From LGRD01 sp031415135 (GTDB lineage: Bacteria; Pseudomonadota; Gammaproteobacteria; Burkholderiales; Burkholderiaceae_C), in contig JANORB010000036.1 of NCBI GenBank assembly GCA_031415135.1, positions 1 to 24,950 on the forward strand: 24,950 nucleotides of DNA, given 5' to 3'. This document shows, in pieces, positions 1 to 7,595 of this stretch; position 1 is the stretch's first letter, and each line of letters opens with the position of its first letter. The notes below the pieces were generated by a model. It searched no databases. It saw only the letters and a list, made by a program, of their open reading frames with translations, and was not told the origin of the DNA. Both the position numbers and the translations under genes were made by a program.

Positions 1-1931
1 GCCGCCGGCGGCGGCGGCGGGGCCGGCGCGGCAGCCACCGTGACGCTGCGGTTGGCGGTCGACCGTGCGCCGGTGTTGTCGGTCACGGTCAGGCTGACGC
101 TGAAGGTTCCGGCCGCCGCCGGCGTGGCGAAGGCCGTGGCGCCGTCAGTGGCGCCGGCCAGGCTGGTGACGATGCCGCCGCTGTCGGTCAGCGCCCACAG
201 GTAGCTGGCGATGCTGCGCCCGCTCGGCACCAGCGACGCCGCCGAGCCGAACGTCACCGCCTGCCCCACCTGCGCCGCACCGGGGCTGACGCTGATGCGC
301 GCAATCGCAGACACGGCGGCCGTCACCGCCGCACCGGCGTTCAGCATGCCGGCGCCGCAGGTGGCGGTGGTGCAATAACACTCGCCTTGGTTGACCTGTG
401 TGGCACCGATCGGTTGGGGCGCCACGCAGGCGACGGTGGCGGCCGCACCGCCAGTGTTGGGGAACGGCCGCGCGGTGGCGCGCAACACAGTGCGCAACTC
501 GGTGGGTGTGAGCGCCGGTTGCGCTGACAACACCAGCGCCGCCGTGCCGGCCACCAGTGGGGCGGAGAAACTGGTCCCCAGGGTGATATGGGGGTCGAAG
601 CTTCCGGTGTAGATCGACCCGTTGGCCGTGGTCACCGGCCCAGTGAGACCGGAATTCGACGTGGTCATGATCGGGTAGAGGCAGGGCGAGCCCTGTGCAG
701 CGTTGACGCAGTTGCCACCCGGCGCGCTGATGCTGATTTCGGGGCCCATGTCGGAAAAGCCGACCTTGCTGCCCACATGGCGCAGGCCCGCCACCGCAAT
801 CACGCCGGGGCAGTTGGCCGGCGAACTGACCGCGTGGCCGTCGCTGTTGCCGGCCGACGCCACCACGACCGCGCCCACGGCGTTGATTTCACTGACCGCA
901 TCACGATAGATCGCAGTGCAGACGCCCTCGCCGCCCAGGCTGAGGTTCAGCACCCGCGCGGGATTCGGGTTGGCGGGAACCCCCGCCACCGACAGGCCCG
1001 CAGCCCAGCGCATGCCGGCCACGATGTCCGAGTCGAAGCCGCCACATTTGCCCAGCACCCGCACCGGCAGCACGCGCACATTGCGGCCCACGCCCGCGAT
1101 GCCGGTGGCGTTGTTGGTCAGCGCACCGATCAGGCCGCTGGTCTGGGTGCCGTGCCATGAGCTGTCGGCCGCCAACGTCGGATTGCCATTCGCGTCAAGA
1201 TTGCCGCAGTCGAAAAACGGGCCACCCACCGCATTGGTTTCTGCCGCAGTAATCCAGTCCCCTGGGTCTTCAGGATTGGAATCGCGGGCGTTGCCATCGT
1301 TGGCCACACCGAGATCGTCGATCATGTCGTAGCCCGGCAGCAGGTTGCCACCCGCCGCAACGGCCTTGAGGTCGGGATGTTCAAAGCGCACGCCGGTGTC
1401 GAGCACCGCCACCACGATGCTGGGGCTGCCGGTCGTGAGGTTCCACGCGGTCTCGACATCCAGCGACGACTTCACCTCGCCCACCGGCGCGCGCAGGTAC
1501 CACTGGCCCGACACCGGCCCACCGGTGCTCCCGACGACGGCCGGGCCATTGGCGTAGAACGAATCGTTCGGCGCGACGAGGCGGCGCCGGCGCTGGTCGG
1601 GCACGGCGTATTCGATGTCGCCCTCGGCGCTGAGCCGTTGCGCAAGCTGTTCGGATGTCATGCCGCTGGCAAACACCACCTGCGTGCGATCGGCGACACC
1701 GGCACCGGCGCGCAGCGCCAGCCCCATGCGCTGCCCCAGCGCCTGCGCACGTTCGGTGTGTTGCGCCGTGGCCGACAGCGCCTGCATGCGTATCAGCACC
1801 GAGTCGGCCTTGTACTTGACGATCACGCGCGCACTGGCGGGCGCCGACGGCGTCTGCGCCTGGGTCTGCAGCGACAGCGGCGCCAACAGTGCCGCGCAGG
1901 TCACGGCAAGGGTCAACAAAGGGGTGCGCAT
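1..1931 (-). CDS. Secreted subtilisin-like serine protease (S8), C-terminus outside window
   Basis: Extracellular endopeptidase, read by translating the minus strand; 643 codons are visible and the gene runs off the left edge. Residues 1-26 form a signal peptide ending near AQA. Residues 34-116 are an I9-type propeptide (RVIVKYKADS ... DIEYAVPDQRRRRL). The S8 triad is D178 (AVLDTG), H260 (WHGTQTSG) and S454 (GTSFSAP), with oxyanion N362 (ASAGNSDG). Residues 548-632 look like a PKD/Ig-like domain, followed by a proline run at 638-642 as the edge is reached. Proteases of this build often continue into a glycine-rich hydrophobic C-terminal sorting tail, but that part cannot be seen. ATG at 1940 is an alternative start, three codons longer. 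It lies 52 nt downstream of the I9-like lipoprotein gene on the same strand, so co-transcription is likely. Confidence 0.93.
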   Translation of the reverse strand, partial: MRTPLLTLAVTCAALLAPLSLQTQAQTPSAPASARVIVKYKADSVLIRMQALSATAQHTERAQALGQRMGLALRAGAGVADRTQVVFASGMTSEQLAQRLSAEGDIEYAVPDQRRRRLVAPNDSFYANGPAVVGSTGGPVSGQWYLRAPVGEVKSSLDVETAWNLTTGSPSIVVAVLDTGVRFEHPDLKAVAAGGNLLPGYDMIDDLGVANDGNARDSNPEDPGDWITAAETNAVGGPFFDCGNLDANGNPTLAADSSWHGTQTSGLIGALTNNATGIAGVGRNVRVLPVRVLGKCGGFDSDIVAGMRWAAGLSVAGVPANPNPARVLNLSLGGEGVCTAIYRDAVSEINAVGAVVVASAGNSDGHAVSSPANCPGVIAVAGLRHVGSKVGFSDMGPEISISAPGGNCVNAAQGSPCLYPIMTTSNSGLTGPVTTANGSIYTGSFDPHITLGTSFSAPLVAGTAALVLSAQPALTPTELRTVLRATARPFPNTGGAAATVACVAPQPIGATQVNQGECYCTTATCGAGMLNAGAAVTAAVSAIARISVSPGAAQVGQAVTFGSAASLVPSGRSIASYLWALTDSGGIVTSLAGATDGATAFATPAAAGTFSVSLTVTDNTGARSTANRSVTVAAAPAPPPPPA

Positions 1932-1983
1932 CGGTTCCATCTCACTGTTGTGGGCCGGGGGGTTTTGGGGCGGAGCACGCCGT

Positions 1984-2343
1984 TCAGGGCGTGGCGATCC
2001 GCTTGCGTTCGTCGCGCTGCACGACCTCGAAGGCGGCCGTGTTCGCGCCCAGGCGCCGCAAGGCGGCCTCGCAGGCATCGGGCCCGGCACACACCAGCGC
2101 CAGCGCATGCCACTGCGGGCTGGTGGCCGCCAGGTAGCGTGCCTGCACACCGGCGGCGGCGGCCACCTGCGCGGTGATCAGGGACGTGTCGCTGGACGCA
2201 TTGGCCGGCTTCACCAGCTTCACCAGCACGCGCAGTTCGGCCGCGGCCGCGGCCGATGCGGGCTCGGCGGCGGGCACCGGCACCGCGCACGCGGCCAGCC
2301 AGGTCATCGCTGCCGCCGCAGTGGCGAGGGTGATTTTGCGCAT
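1984..2343 (-). CDS. Small lipoprotein resembling a free-standing I9 subtilisin propeptide/inhibitor
   Basis: 119 residues. The N-terminus is a lipoprotein signal with lipobox LAAC (C19). After an Ala/Pro linker, residues 37-117 give a plausible beta-alpha-beta-beta-alpha-beta order typical of I9 propeptides: strand RVLVKLVKP, helix around 54-65, strands 67-85, helix around 90-99, strand AAFEVVQRDERKRI. The first strand and the basic tail resemble the propeptide of the protease encoded just downstream (RVIVKYK, DQRRRRL). Two extra cysteines (85 and 91) could form a disulfide. I infer an envelope-anchored folding helper or inhibitor of that protease. Start chosen because the lipoprotein signal begins there and a -10-like TACACT lies 7 nt upstream; a longer in-frame start would put charged residues before the signal. 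Function is not proven, and the similarity is by eye only. Confidence 0.72.
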   Translation of the reverse strand: MRKITLATAAAAMTWLAACAVPVPAAEPASAAAAAELRVLVKLVKPANASSDTSLITAQVAAAAGVQARYLAATSPQWHALALVCAGPDACEAALRRLGANTAAFEVVQRDERKRIATP

Positions 2344-2350
2344 GGCGGGC

Positions 2351-2356
2351 AGTGTA
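2351..2356 (-). promoter_or_regulatory. Candidate -10 box of a leaderless transcript
   Basis: TACACT on the minus strand, separated from the ATG of the I9-like lipoprotein by exactly 7 nt (GCCCGCC). No Shine-Dalgarno sequence precedes that ATG. No convincing -35 box is visible at 16-18 nt. The same spacing recurs at three other starts in the window. Confidence 0.4.
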
Positions 2357-2427
2357 GGTCGTCGACCCCCGGTCCCGGATTTCCGGACATATCGTGTTAC
2401 CTCGGCAACATGCCTACAACCCAACGG

Positions 2428-2450
2428 AAAAGGGCTCCTTGCGGAGCCCC
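2428..2450 (-). terminator. Rho-independent terminator of tkt-gap
   Basis: On the minus strand a perfect 7-bp stem GGGCTCC/GGAGCCC encloses a GCAA tetraloop and is followed by TTTT. It lies about 47 nt past the gap stop codon and before the I9-like lipoprotein gene, so it separates the two transcription units. Confidence 0.85.
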
Positions 2451-2496
2451 AAAGGTGCCGGGGGCGAAAGAACGACCCCGGTTCAACGCCGGCGCC

Positions 2497-3495
2497 TCAC
2501 TTGGCGATGACGCGCGCCATTTCGAGCACCTTGCAGGAATAACCCCACTCGTTGTCGTACCAGGCGACCACTTTGACGAAAGTGCCATCCAGCGCCATGC
2601 CGGCGTCGGCATCAAACACCGAGGTGCAGCTTTCACCGCGAAAATCGGTCGAGACGACCTTCTGGTCGGTGTAGGCCAGCACGCCCTTCATCGGGCCGGC
2701 GGCGGCCGCCTTCATCGCGTCGCAAATCGCGGCGTAGGTGGTTTCGGTCTTCAACTCGACCGTCAGGTCGACCACCGACACGTCCGAAGTCGGCACCCGG
2801 AAGGCCATGCCGGTGAGCTTCTTGTTCAGCTCGGGAATCACCACGCCCACCGCCTTGGCGGCACCGGTGCTGGACGGGATGATGTTTTCCAGAATGCCGC
2901 GGCCGCCGCGCCAGTCCTTGTTGCTCGGGCCATCGACGGTCTTCTGCGTGGCGGTGGCAGCGTGCACCGTGGTCATCAGGCCGCGCTTGATGCCGAACGA
3001 ATCGTTCAACACCTTGGCCACCGGGGCCAGGCAATTGGTGGTGCACGAGGCGTTGGAGATGATCGCCTGGCCGGCGTAGGTCTTGTCGTTGACGCCGTAG
3101 ACGAACATCGGCGTGTCGTCCTTGCTGGGCGCCGACAGAATGACCTTCTTTGCGCCGGCCGTGATGTGCTTTTGCGCGGTGTCCTTGGTCAGGAACAGGC
3201 CGGTCGCTTCGATCACGATGTCGGCGCCGACCTCGTTCCACTTCAATTCGGCCGGGTCTTTCAGCGCGGTCAGGCGGATGCGCTTGCCGTTGACGACCAG
3301 CGTGCTGCCGTCCACCGCCACCTCGCCCTTGAAGCGGCCATGCACGCTGTCATAGGTGAGCATGTAGGCCAGGTAGTCCGGTTCGAGCAGGTCGTTGATG
3401 CCGACGACCTCCAGGTCCTTGAAGTTCTGGATGGCGGCACGGAACACCATGCGCCCGATGCGGCCGAAGCCGTTGATGCCAATTTTGACGGTCAT
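2497..3495 (-). CDS. gap: Glyceraldehyde-3-phosphate dehydrogenase, type I
   Basis: 332 residues, the usual full length. Cytoplasmic enzyme converting glyceraldehyde-3-phosphate, phosphate and NAD+ to 1,3-bisphosphoglycerate in glycolysis, reversible in gluconeogenesis. The Rossmann motif GFGRIGR is at residues 9-15, and the INDL segment (D35) fits NAD preference. The catalytic cysteine is C151 in SNASCTTNC with H178 as base (TTVHAATATQ). The phosphate-site and C-terminal signature WYDNEWGYS is at 312-320. A good ribosome binding site (AAGGAGAAC) lies 5-6 nt before the ATG, fixing the start. It is the second gene of a tkt-gap operon, 74 nt after tkt, and ends in a clear terminator. No abnormality seen. 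Confidence 0.97.
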   Translation of the reverse strand: MTVKIGINGFGRIGRMVFRAAIQNFKDLEVVGINDLLEPDYLAYMLTYDSVHGRFKGEVAVDGSTLVVNGKRIRLTALKDPAELKWNEVGADIVIEATGLFLTKDTAQKHITAGAKKVILSAPSKDDTPMFVYGVNDKTYAGQAIISNASCTTNCLAPVAKVLNDSFGIKRGLMTTVHAATATQKTVDGPSNKDWRGGRGILENIIPSSTGAAKAVGVVIPELNKKLTGMAFRVPTSDVSVVDLTVELKTETTYAAICDAMKAAAAGPMKGVLAYTDQKVVSTDFRGESCTSVFDADAGMALDGTFVKVVAWYDNEWGYSCKVLEMARVIAK

Positions 3496-3531
3496 GAAAA
3501 GTTCTCCTTGATTGAAAGTGGGAACCGGAAC

Positions 3532-3552
3532 TGGAAGCGCGCCGAGCTTCCA
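3532..3552 (-). other. Intercistronic stem-loop between tkt and gap
   Basis: Perfect 7-bp inverted repeat TGGAAGC/GCTTCCA with a 7-nt loop, between the tkt stop codon and the gap ribosome binding site. It has no T-run, so it is not a normal terminator. It may act as an mRNA processing or stabilising structure that lets gap be expressed above tkt; that role is inference. Confidence 0.5.
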
Positions 3553-3569
3553 AGAATGCCTGGCCGGCG

Positions 3570-5612
3570 CTACTTGCGCAGCACCGCGCGCACGGTGTCG
3601 GCCACATTGTCCGCCGTGAAGCCGAAGTGCTTGAACAGCGCCGGCGCGGGCGCCGATTCGCCGTAGGTGTCGATGCCGACGACCGCCGCGCAGCCGTATT
3701 TCCACCAGCCGTCGGTCACGCCCATCTCGACTGCGATGCGCGGCACGCGGGCCGGCAACACGCTCAGTTTGTAGGCCGCGCTCTGGCGATCGAACACGCT
3801 GGTCGACGGCATCGAGACCACACGCACCGCGATGCCTTGGCGCGCCAGTTGCTGCTGCGCGTGCAGCGCCAACTGCACTTCGGAGCCGGTGGCGATGATC
3901 ACGGCCTGGGCTCGTTTGCGCAGCCCCACTTCGCTGGCCTCGGCCAGCACGTAGGCGCCTTTGGCGATGCCGTCGAGCCCGCTCCTGGGCGCGTAAGGCA
4001 GGTTCTGGCGCGACAGCAGCAGCGCGGTTGGCCGGGCCTTGCTGTCGATCGCGCAGGCCCAGGCCACCACGGTTTCGGCGGTGTCGCACGGGCGCCAGAC
4101 GTCGAGCCCCGGAATCAGGCGCAGCGAGGCCGCGTGTTCAATGCTCTGGTGGGTCGGGCCGTCTTCGCCCAGGCCGATGCTGTCGTGCGTGAACACGTGG
4201 ATCACGCGCAGCTTCATCAACGCGGCCATGCGGATGGCGTTGCGGCTGTAGTCGCTGAACGTCAGGAACGTGCCGCCGTAGGGAATGAAGCCGCCGTGCA
4301 GCGACAAGCCGTTCATCACTGCGGCCATGCCGAATTCGCGCACGCCGTAGTTGATGTGGCGGCCGCCGTTGGAAGCGCCATCGGCGTCCATGCGCAGCGC
4401 CGGGCTGCTGCTGGTGTTGGTGAGGTTCGATCCGGTCAGGTCGGCACTGCCGCCCAGCAGTTCGGGCAAGGCCCGGGTGAAGGCTTCGAGTGCGAGCTGG
4501 CTGGCCTTGCGGCTGGCCACGGTTTCGGCCCTGGTGTGGGCGGCCACCGCCGCGTCGACCGCGCTTTGGGCCCAGCCGGCGGGCAATTCGCCGCGCATGC
4601 GGCGCGTGAACTCGGCCGCCAGTTCAGGGTGGGCGGCCTGGTACAGCGCGAAGCTCGCGTCCCATTGCGCTTCACGCGCCGCACCGCTGCCCTTGGCGTC
4701 CCAGTGCGTGTAGGCGTCTTCGGGAATCACGAAGGGTTCGTGGTGCCAGCCGAGCGCGTCGCGCGTGAGCCTGATCTCGTCGGCACCGAGGGCCTCGCCA
4801 TGCGCCTTGGCGGTGCCGGCGCGGTTGGGTGAGCCTTTGCCGATCGTGGTCTTGCAGGCGATCAGCGTCGGCTTGTCGGAGCGCCTGGCTTGCAGAATCG
4901 CGGCATCGACCGCGTCCACGTCGTGCCCGTCGACACTGCGAATGACGTTCCAGCCGCAGGCCTCGAAGCGCTTGGGCGTGTCGTCGATGAACCAGGGCGC
5001 AACCTGGCCGTCGATGCTGATGCCGTTGTCGTCATACAGCGCGATCAGCTTGTTCAGGCGCCACGCGCCGGCCAGCCCGCAGGCCTCGTGGCTGATGCCT
5101 TCCATCAGGCAGCCGTCGCCCAGGAACACGTAGGTGTGGTGGTCGACGACCGGGTGGCCGTCGCGATTGAATTCCTTCGCCAACAGCTTTTCGGCCAGCG
5201 CCATGCCCACCGCGTTGCACACGCCCTGGCCGAGCGGGCCGGTGGTGGTCTCGACGCCGGGCGTCAAGCCGCTCTCGGGGTGGCCCGGCGTCTTGCTGTG
5301 GAGCTGGCGAAAATTGCGCAGCTCGCTCATCGGAAGGTCGTAGCCGCTCAGGTGCAGCAGCGCATACAACAGCATCGAGGCGTGGCCGTTGGACAGCACG
5401 AACCGGTCGCGGTCGGCCCAGCTTGGGTTGGCGGGGTTGTGGCGCAGGTGGCGGCCCCACAGCGCCACCGCGATCTCGGCCATGCCCATCGGCGCACCGG
5501 GGTGGCCCGAGTTGGCTTGTTGCACGGCGTCCATCGCCAGCGCACGGATGGCATTGGCCATCAGCGCCGTCTGGGCCGGTGACACGGTTGAGAAAGCTAC
5601 GGTGGCGGACAT
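3570..5612 (-). CDS. tkt: Transketolase
   Basis: 680 residues, the normal length. Thiamine diphosphate enzyme moving two-carbon units between ketose and aldose phosphates in the non-oxidative pentose phosphate pathway (and in the Calvin cycle where present). Visible family signatures include SGHPGAPMGMAE near the N-terminus, the ThDP motif beginning GDGCLMEG and ending in a DDNGISIDG segment, DLTGSNLT, and the pyrimidine-domain segment THDSIGLGEDGPTHQ. The C-terminal domain has IIATGSEVQLA. The start MSATVAFSTVSPAQ is chosen because the family's N-terminal helix follows directly. No strong Shine-Dalgarno is visible, and a start at the Met just before ANAIRALAMDAV is possible. First gene of the tkt-gap operon and divergent from speD (99 nt between starts). 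No Calvin-cycle genes are visible nearby, so a central-metabolism role is the simplest reading. Confidence 0.96.
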   Translation of the reverse strand: MSATVAFSTVSPAQTALMANAIRALAMDAVQQANSGHPGAPMGMAEIAVALWGRHLRHNPANPSWADRDRFVLSNGHASMLLYALLHLSGYDLPMSELRNFRQLHSKTPGHPESGLTPGVETTTGPLGQGVCNAVGMALAEKLLAKEFNRDGHPVVDHHTYVFLGDGCLMEGISHEACGLAGAWRLNKLIALYDDNGISIDGQVAPWFIDDTPKRFEACGWNVIRSVDGHDVDAVDAAILQARRSDKPTLIACKTTIGKGSPNRAGTAKAHGEALGADEIRLTRDALGWHHEPFVIPEDAYTHWDAKGSGAAREAQWDASFALYQAAHPELAAEFTRRMRGELPAGWAQSAVDAAVAAHTRAETVASRKASQLALEAFTRALPELLGGSADLTGSNLTNTSSSPALRMDADGASNGGRHINYGVREFGMAAVMNGLSLHGGFIPYGGTFLTFSDYSRNAIRMAALMKLRVIHVFTHDSIGLGEDGPTHQSIEHAASLRLIPGLDVWRPCDTAETVVAWACAIDSKARPTALLLSRQNLPYAPRSGLDGIAKGAYVLAEASEVGLRKRAQAVIIATGSEVQLALHAQQQLARQGIAVRVVSMPSTSVFDRQSAAYKLSVLPARVPRIAVEMGVTDGWWKYGCAAVVGIDTYGESAPAPALFKHFGFTADNVADTVRAVLRK

Positions 5613-5698
5613 GCGGGTCCCGGTGGTGTTGCAGGGGCTGGAAGGCAGGGGTCGGAGCAGCGGCATTTTACGGGCCGAATGCGCCCTGACCCTGACCG

Positions 5699-5704
5699 GA
5701 TAAT
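5699..5704 (+). promoter_or_regulatory. Candidate -10 box for speD (leaderless)
   Basis: GATAAT (five of six matches to TATAAT), ending exactly 7 nt before the speD ATG. No Shine-Dalgarno lies between. The -35 region is not recognisable. Confidence 0.42.
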
Positions 5705-5711
5705 CACCATC

Positions 5712-6098
5712 ATGCAAGGCCTGCACCTCACCGCCGACCTTCACGGCTGCCCCGCCGGCCGGCCGTTGATGGCCGACCCGCAGGCCCTGCGCACGCTGTG
5801 CCTGGCGGCGGTGGGCGCGGCCGGCCTGCAAGCGGTGGGCGAGTTGTTCCACCGCTTTTCGCACGCGGCCAGCGACGGGCCCGGCCCGGCGGGGATCACT
5901 GGCGTGGTGCTTCTCAAAGAGTCCCACCTGGCCGTGCACACCTGGCCCGAACTGGCCGCGGTGACGCTGGACGTCTACGTCTGCAACGTCGGCGCCGACA
6001 ACTCGGCGCGCGCCGAAGCCGTGCTGGCGGCCCTGATCGACGCTTTTTCGCCTGCGACGATCAGCCGCCACACGCTGCGGCGCGGGTTGCCGGCCTGA
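5712..6098 (+). CDS. speD: S-adenosylmethionine decarboxylase proenzyme (prokaryotic class, SpeD)
   Basis: 128 residues, normal for the small prokaryotic proenzyme. It self-cleaves to form a pyruvoyl group and decarboxylates SAM, giving the aminopropyl donor for spermidine synthesis. The self-processing motif KESHLAVHTWPE places the cleavage between E70 and S71, with H76 and C91 (LDVYVCNVG). The S-H-C spacing (5 and 15 residues) matches what I recall for the Thermotoga enzyme (S63, H68, C83). Divergent from tkt and followed 69 nt later by the hemerythrin gene. The SpeE-like aminopropyltransferase that would use its product is about 7 kb away on the other strand, so the two are not co-transcribed. 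A start 33 nt upstream is possible but adds a charged extension and would ignore the -10-like box. Confidence 0.92.
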   Translation: MQGLHLTADLHGCPAGRPLMADPQALRTLCLAAVGAAGLQAVGELFHRFSHAASDGPGPAGITGVVLLKESHLAVHTWPELAAVTLDVYVCNVGADNSARAEAVLAALIDAFSPATISRHTLRRGLPA

Positions 6099-6167
6099 GC
6101 AAAGCTTGCGTTGCCGCAAACCCGCGTCGGCAAAATGAGCCGAGGCTGGCGCAGCGCTTCGAACACC

Positions 6168-6812
6168 ATGACCCACGCAGCAGTCACCATCATCCGGCAG
6201 GAGCACGCTGCCTTGTCGGCGATGCTGCGCTCGCTGACCCTGCTGCTGGCCGAACACCGCCGGCGCGATTCGCTGCCCGACTTCGGCGTGCTGCGGGCGA
6301 TGCTGTTCTACGTCGACGAGTTCCCCGAAAAGCTGCACCACACCAAGGAAAGCGCGCTGCTGTTCCCGAAATTGCGCGCTCGCAGCCTGCAGGCGCGGGC
6401 GGTGCTCGACCGGCTCGACCGCGACCACGCGCGCGGCGAACGCGCGATCCGCGATCTGGAACACGAGTTGCTGGGCTTCGAAGTGATGAGCCAGACCACC
6501 CAGCGCAACCGCCGGCGCGAGCGGTTCGAGCAGGCGCTGAACGCCTATGTCGAGTTCTACCTCGACCACATGCGGGTCGAAGAAACGGTGGTGCTGCCAC
6601 TGGCCGAACAGGTGCTGACGGCCGACGATTGGGCCGAGCTCGACGCGGCCTTCCTGAAGAACCGCGACCCCCTCACCGGCCACGCACCGGCCGACGCGTA
6701 CCTGCCGCTGTTCGTCAGGATCGTGCACCTGCTGCCGGCCCCGCTGGGCCTGGGCTCCGCCCTTCAAGCGCTGGCCGCCAGCGGCGCGTCCAAGGCAACC
6801 GACGGGCACTGA
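6168..6812 (+). CDS. Hemerythrin HHE-domain protein
   Basis: 214 residues, all-helical, cytoplasmic (no signal). Di-iron type ligands are recognisable in order: H13 (RQEH), H57/E61 (HHTKE), H87/E91 (DHARGE), H134/E138 (DHMRVEE). Such proteins bind O2 or NO, or sense or repair iron-oxygen damage; the exact role here is unknown. The last ~60 residues are a less conserved tail. I chose the ATG directly before THAAVTIIRQEH, because the metal-binding helix starts there; ATG at 6135 would add 11 residues. It follows speD by 69 nt and precedes murU by 51 nt on the same strand, but nothing in its sequence ties it to either pathway. Confidence 0.85.
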   Translation: MTHAAVTIIRQEHAALSAMLRSLTLLLAEHRRRDSLPDFGVLRAMLFYVDEFPEKLHHTKESALLFPKLRARSLQARAVLDRLDRDHARGERAIRDLEHELLGFEVMSQTTQRNRRRERFEQALNAYVEFYLDHMRVEETVVLPLAEQVLTADDWAELDAAFLKNRDPLTGHAPADAYLPLFVRIVHLLPAPLGLGSALQALAASGASKATDGH

Positions 6813-6850
6813 CGCCACCAACCCGTCGCCGGCGAGACCGGCCCGCTGGG

Positions 6851-6856
6851 TAGACT
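6851..6856 (+). promoter_or_regulatory. Candidate -10 box for murU (leaderless)
   Basis: TAGACT ends 7 nt (CGGCCGC) before the murU ATG. No Shine-Dalgarno is present. A typical -35 is not visible. Confidence 0.42.
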
Positions 6857-6863
6857 CGGCCGC

Positions 6864-7595
6864 ATGAAAGCGATCATCCTCGCCGCCGGCCGCGGCGAAC
6901 GCATGCGGCCGCTGACCGACCACACGCCGAAACCACTGCTCGCGGTGCGCGGCAAACCGCTGATCGAATGGCACCTGGAGGCGCTGGCGCGCGGCGGGGT
7001 GCGCGAGGTGGTCATCAACACGGCCTGGCTGGAAGGGCAGATCGTCGACACCCTGGGCGACGGCTCGCGCTTCGGCTTGTGCATCGGCTACTCGATGGAA
7101 GGGCGAGACCACGGCGGCGCACTCGACACCGCAGGCGGCATCGCCAAGGCGCTGCCGCTGCTGGTGAGTGACGACTGCGATTGTTTCTGGGTCGTCTCGG
7201 GCGACATCTTCGCGCCCGACTTCCGCTTTGATCCCGCGCTGGCGCAGCGCTTTGCGTCCTCGGCGTGGCTGGCCCATGTGTGGCTGGTGCCCAACCCGGT
7301 GTACCACCCGCGCGGCGACTTCGGGCTGGACCGCGACGGCCACGGCCTGGCCGACAGCGCCGGCCCGGACGGCGTGCGCTGGACCTATGCGAACCTGGCG
7401 CTGTGCCGCGCCTCGTTGCTGGCCGGCATCGCGCCGGGCACCCAAGCGGCGCTCGGTCCGCGCCTGTTCGACGCCATGCGGCAACGCCGGATCACGGCCG
7501 AGGTCTATCGCGGCGCGTGGCACAACCTGGGCACGCCGGCGCAGCTGGAGGCGTTGAACGGCGAAATGCCGATCAGCCCGCCAGCGGCGCGCTGA
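6864..7595 (+). CDS. murU: N-acetylmuramate-1-phosphate uridylyltransferase-like nucleotidyltransferase
   Basis: 243 residues. Sugar-1-phosphate nucleotidyltransferase; the size and sequence style match MurU, which makes UDP-MurNAc from MurNAc-1-phosphate and UTP in the cell-wall recycling shortcut. The nucleotide-binding signature LAAGRGERMRPLTDHTPKPLL occupies residues 6-26, K23 being the usual catalytic lysine. The metal aspartate is D114 in VVSGDIF, and LDTAGGI at 88-94 is also typical. The kinase partner AmgK is not adjacent in this window. A mannose- or glucose-1-phosphate transferase function is the main alternative. The 3' end overlaps the convergent aldo/keto reductase gene by 23 nt. 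Confidence 0.85.
   Translation: MKAIILAAGRGERMRPLTDHTPKPLLAVRGKPLIEWHLEALARGGVREVVINTAWLEGQIVDTLGDGSRFGLCIGYSMEGRDHGGALDTAGGIAKALPLLVSDDCDCFWVVSGDIFAPDFRFDPALAQRFASSAWLAHVWLVPNPVYHPRGDFGLDRDGHGLADSAGPDGVRWTYANLALCRASLLAGIAPGTQAALGPRLFDAMRQRRITAEVYRGAWHNLGTPAQLEALNGEMPISPPAAR

Noticed and set aside
2376..2390. CCGG-ATTT-CCGG inverted repeat considered as an operator for the I9-like lipoprotein gene
   Set aside because: Arms of four bases are too short to stand out in GC-rich DNA.
3570..7523. A very long minus-strand open frame reaching far upstream of the transketolase
   Set aside because: Only the first 680 codons upstream of the stop match transketolase. The extension is Arg/Gln/His-rich, lies antisense to speD, hemerythrin and murU, and is an artefact of high GC.
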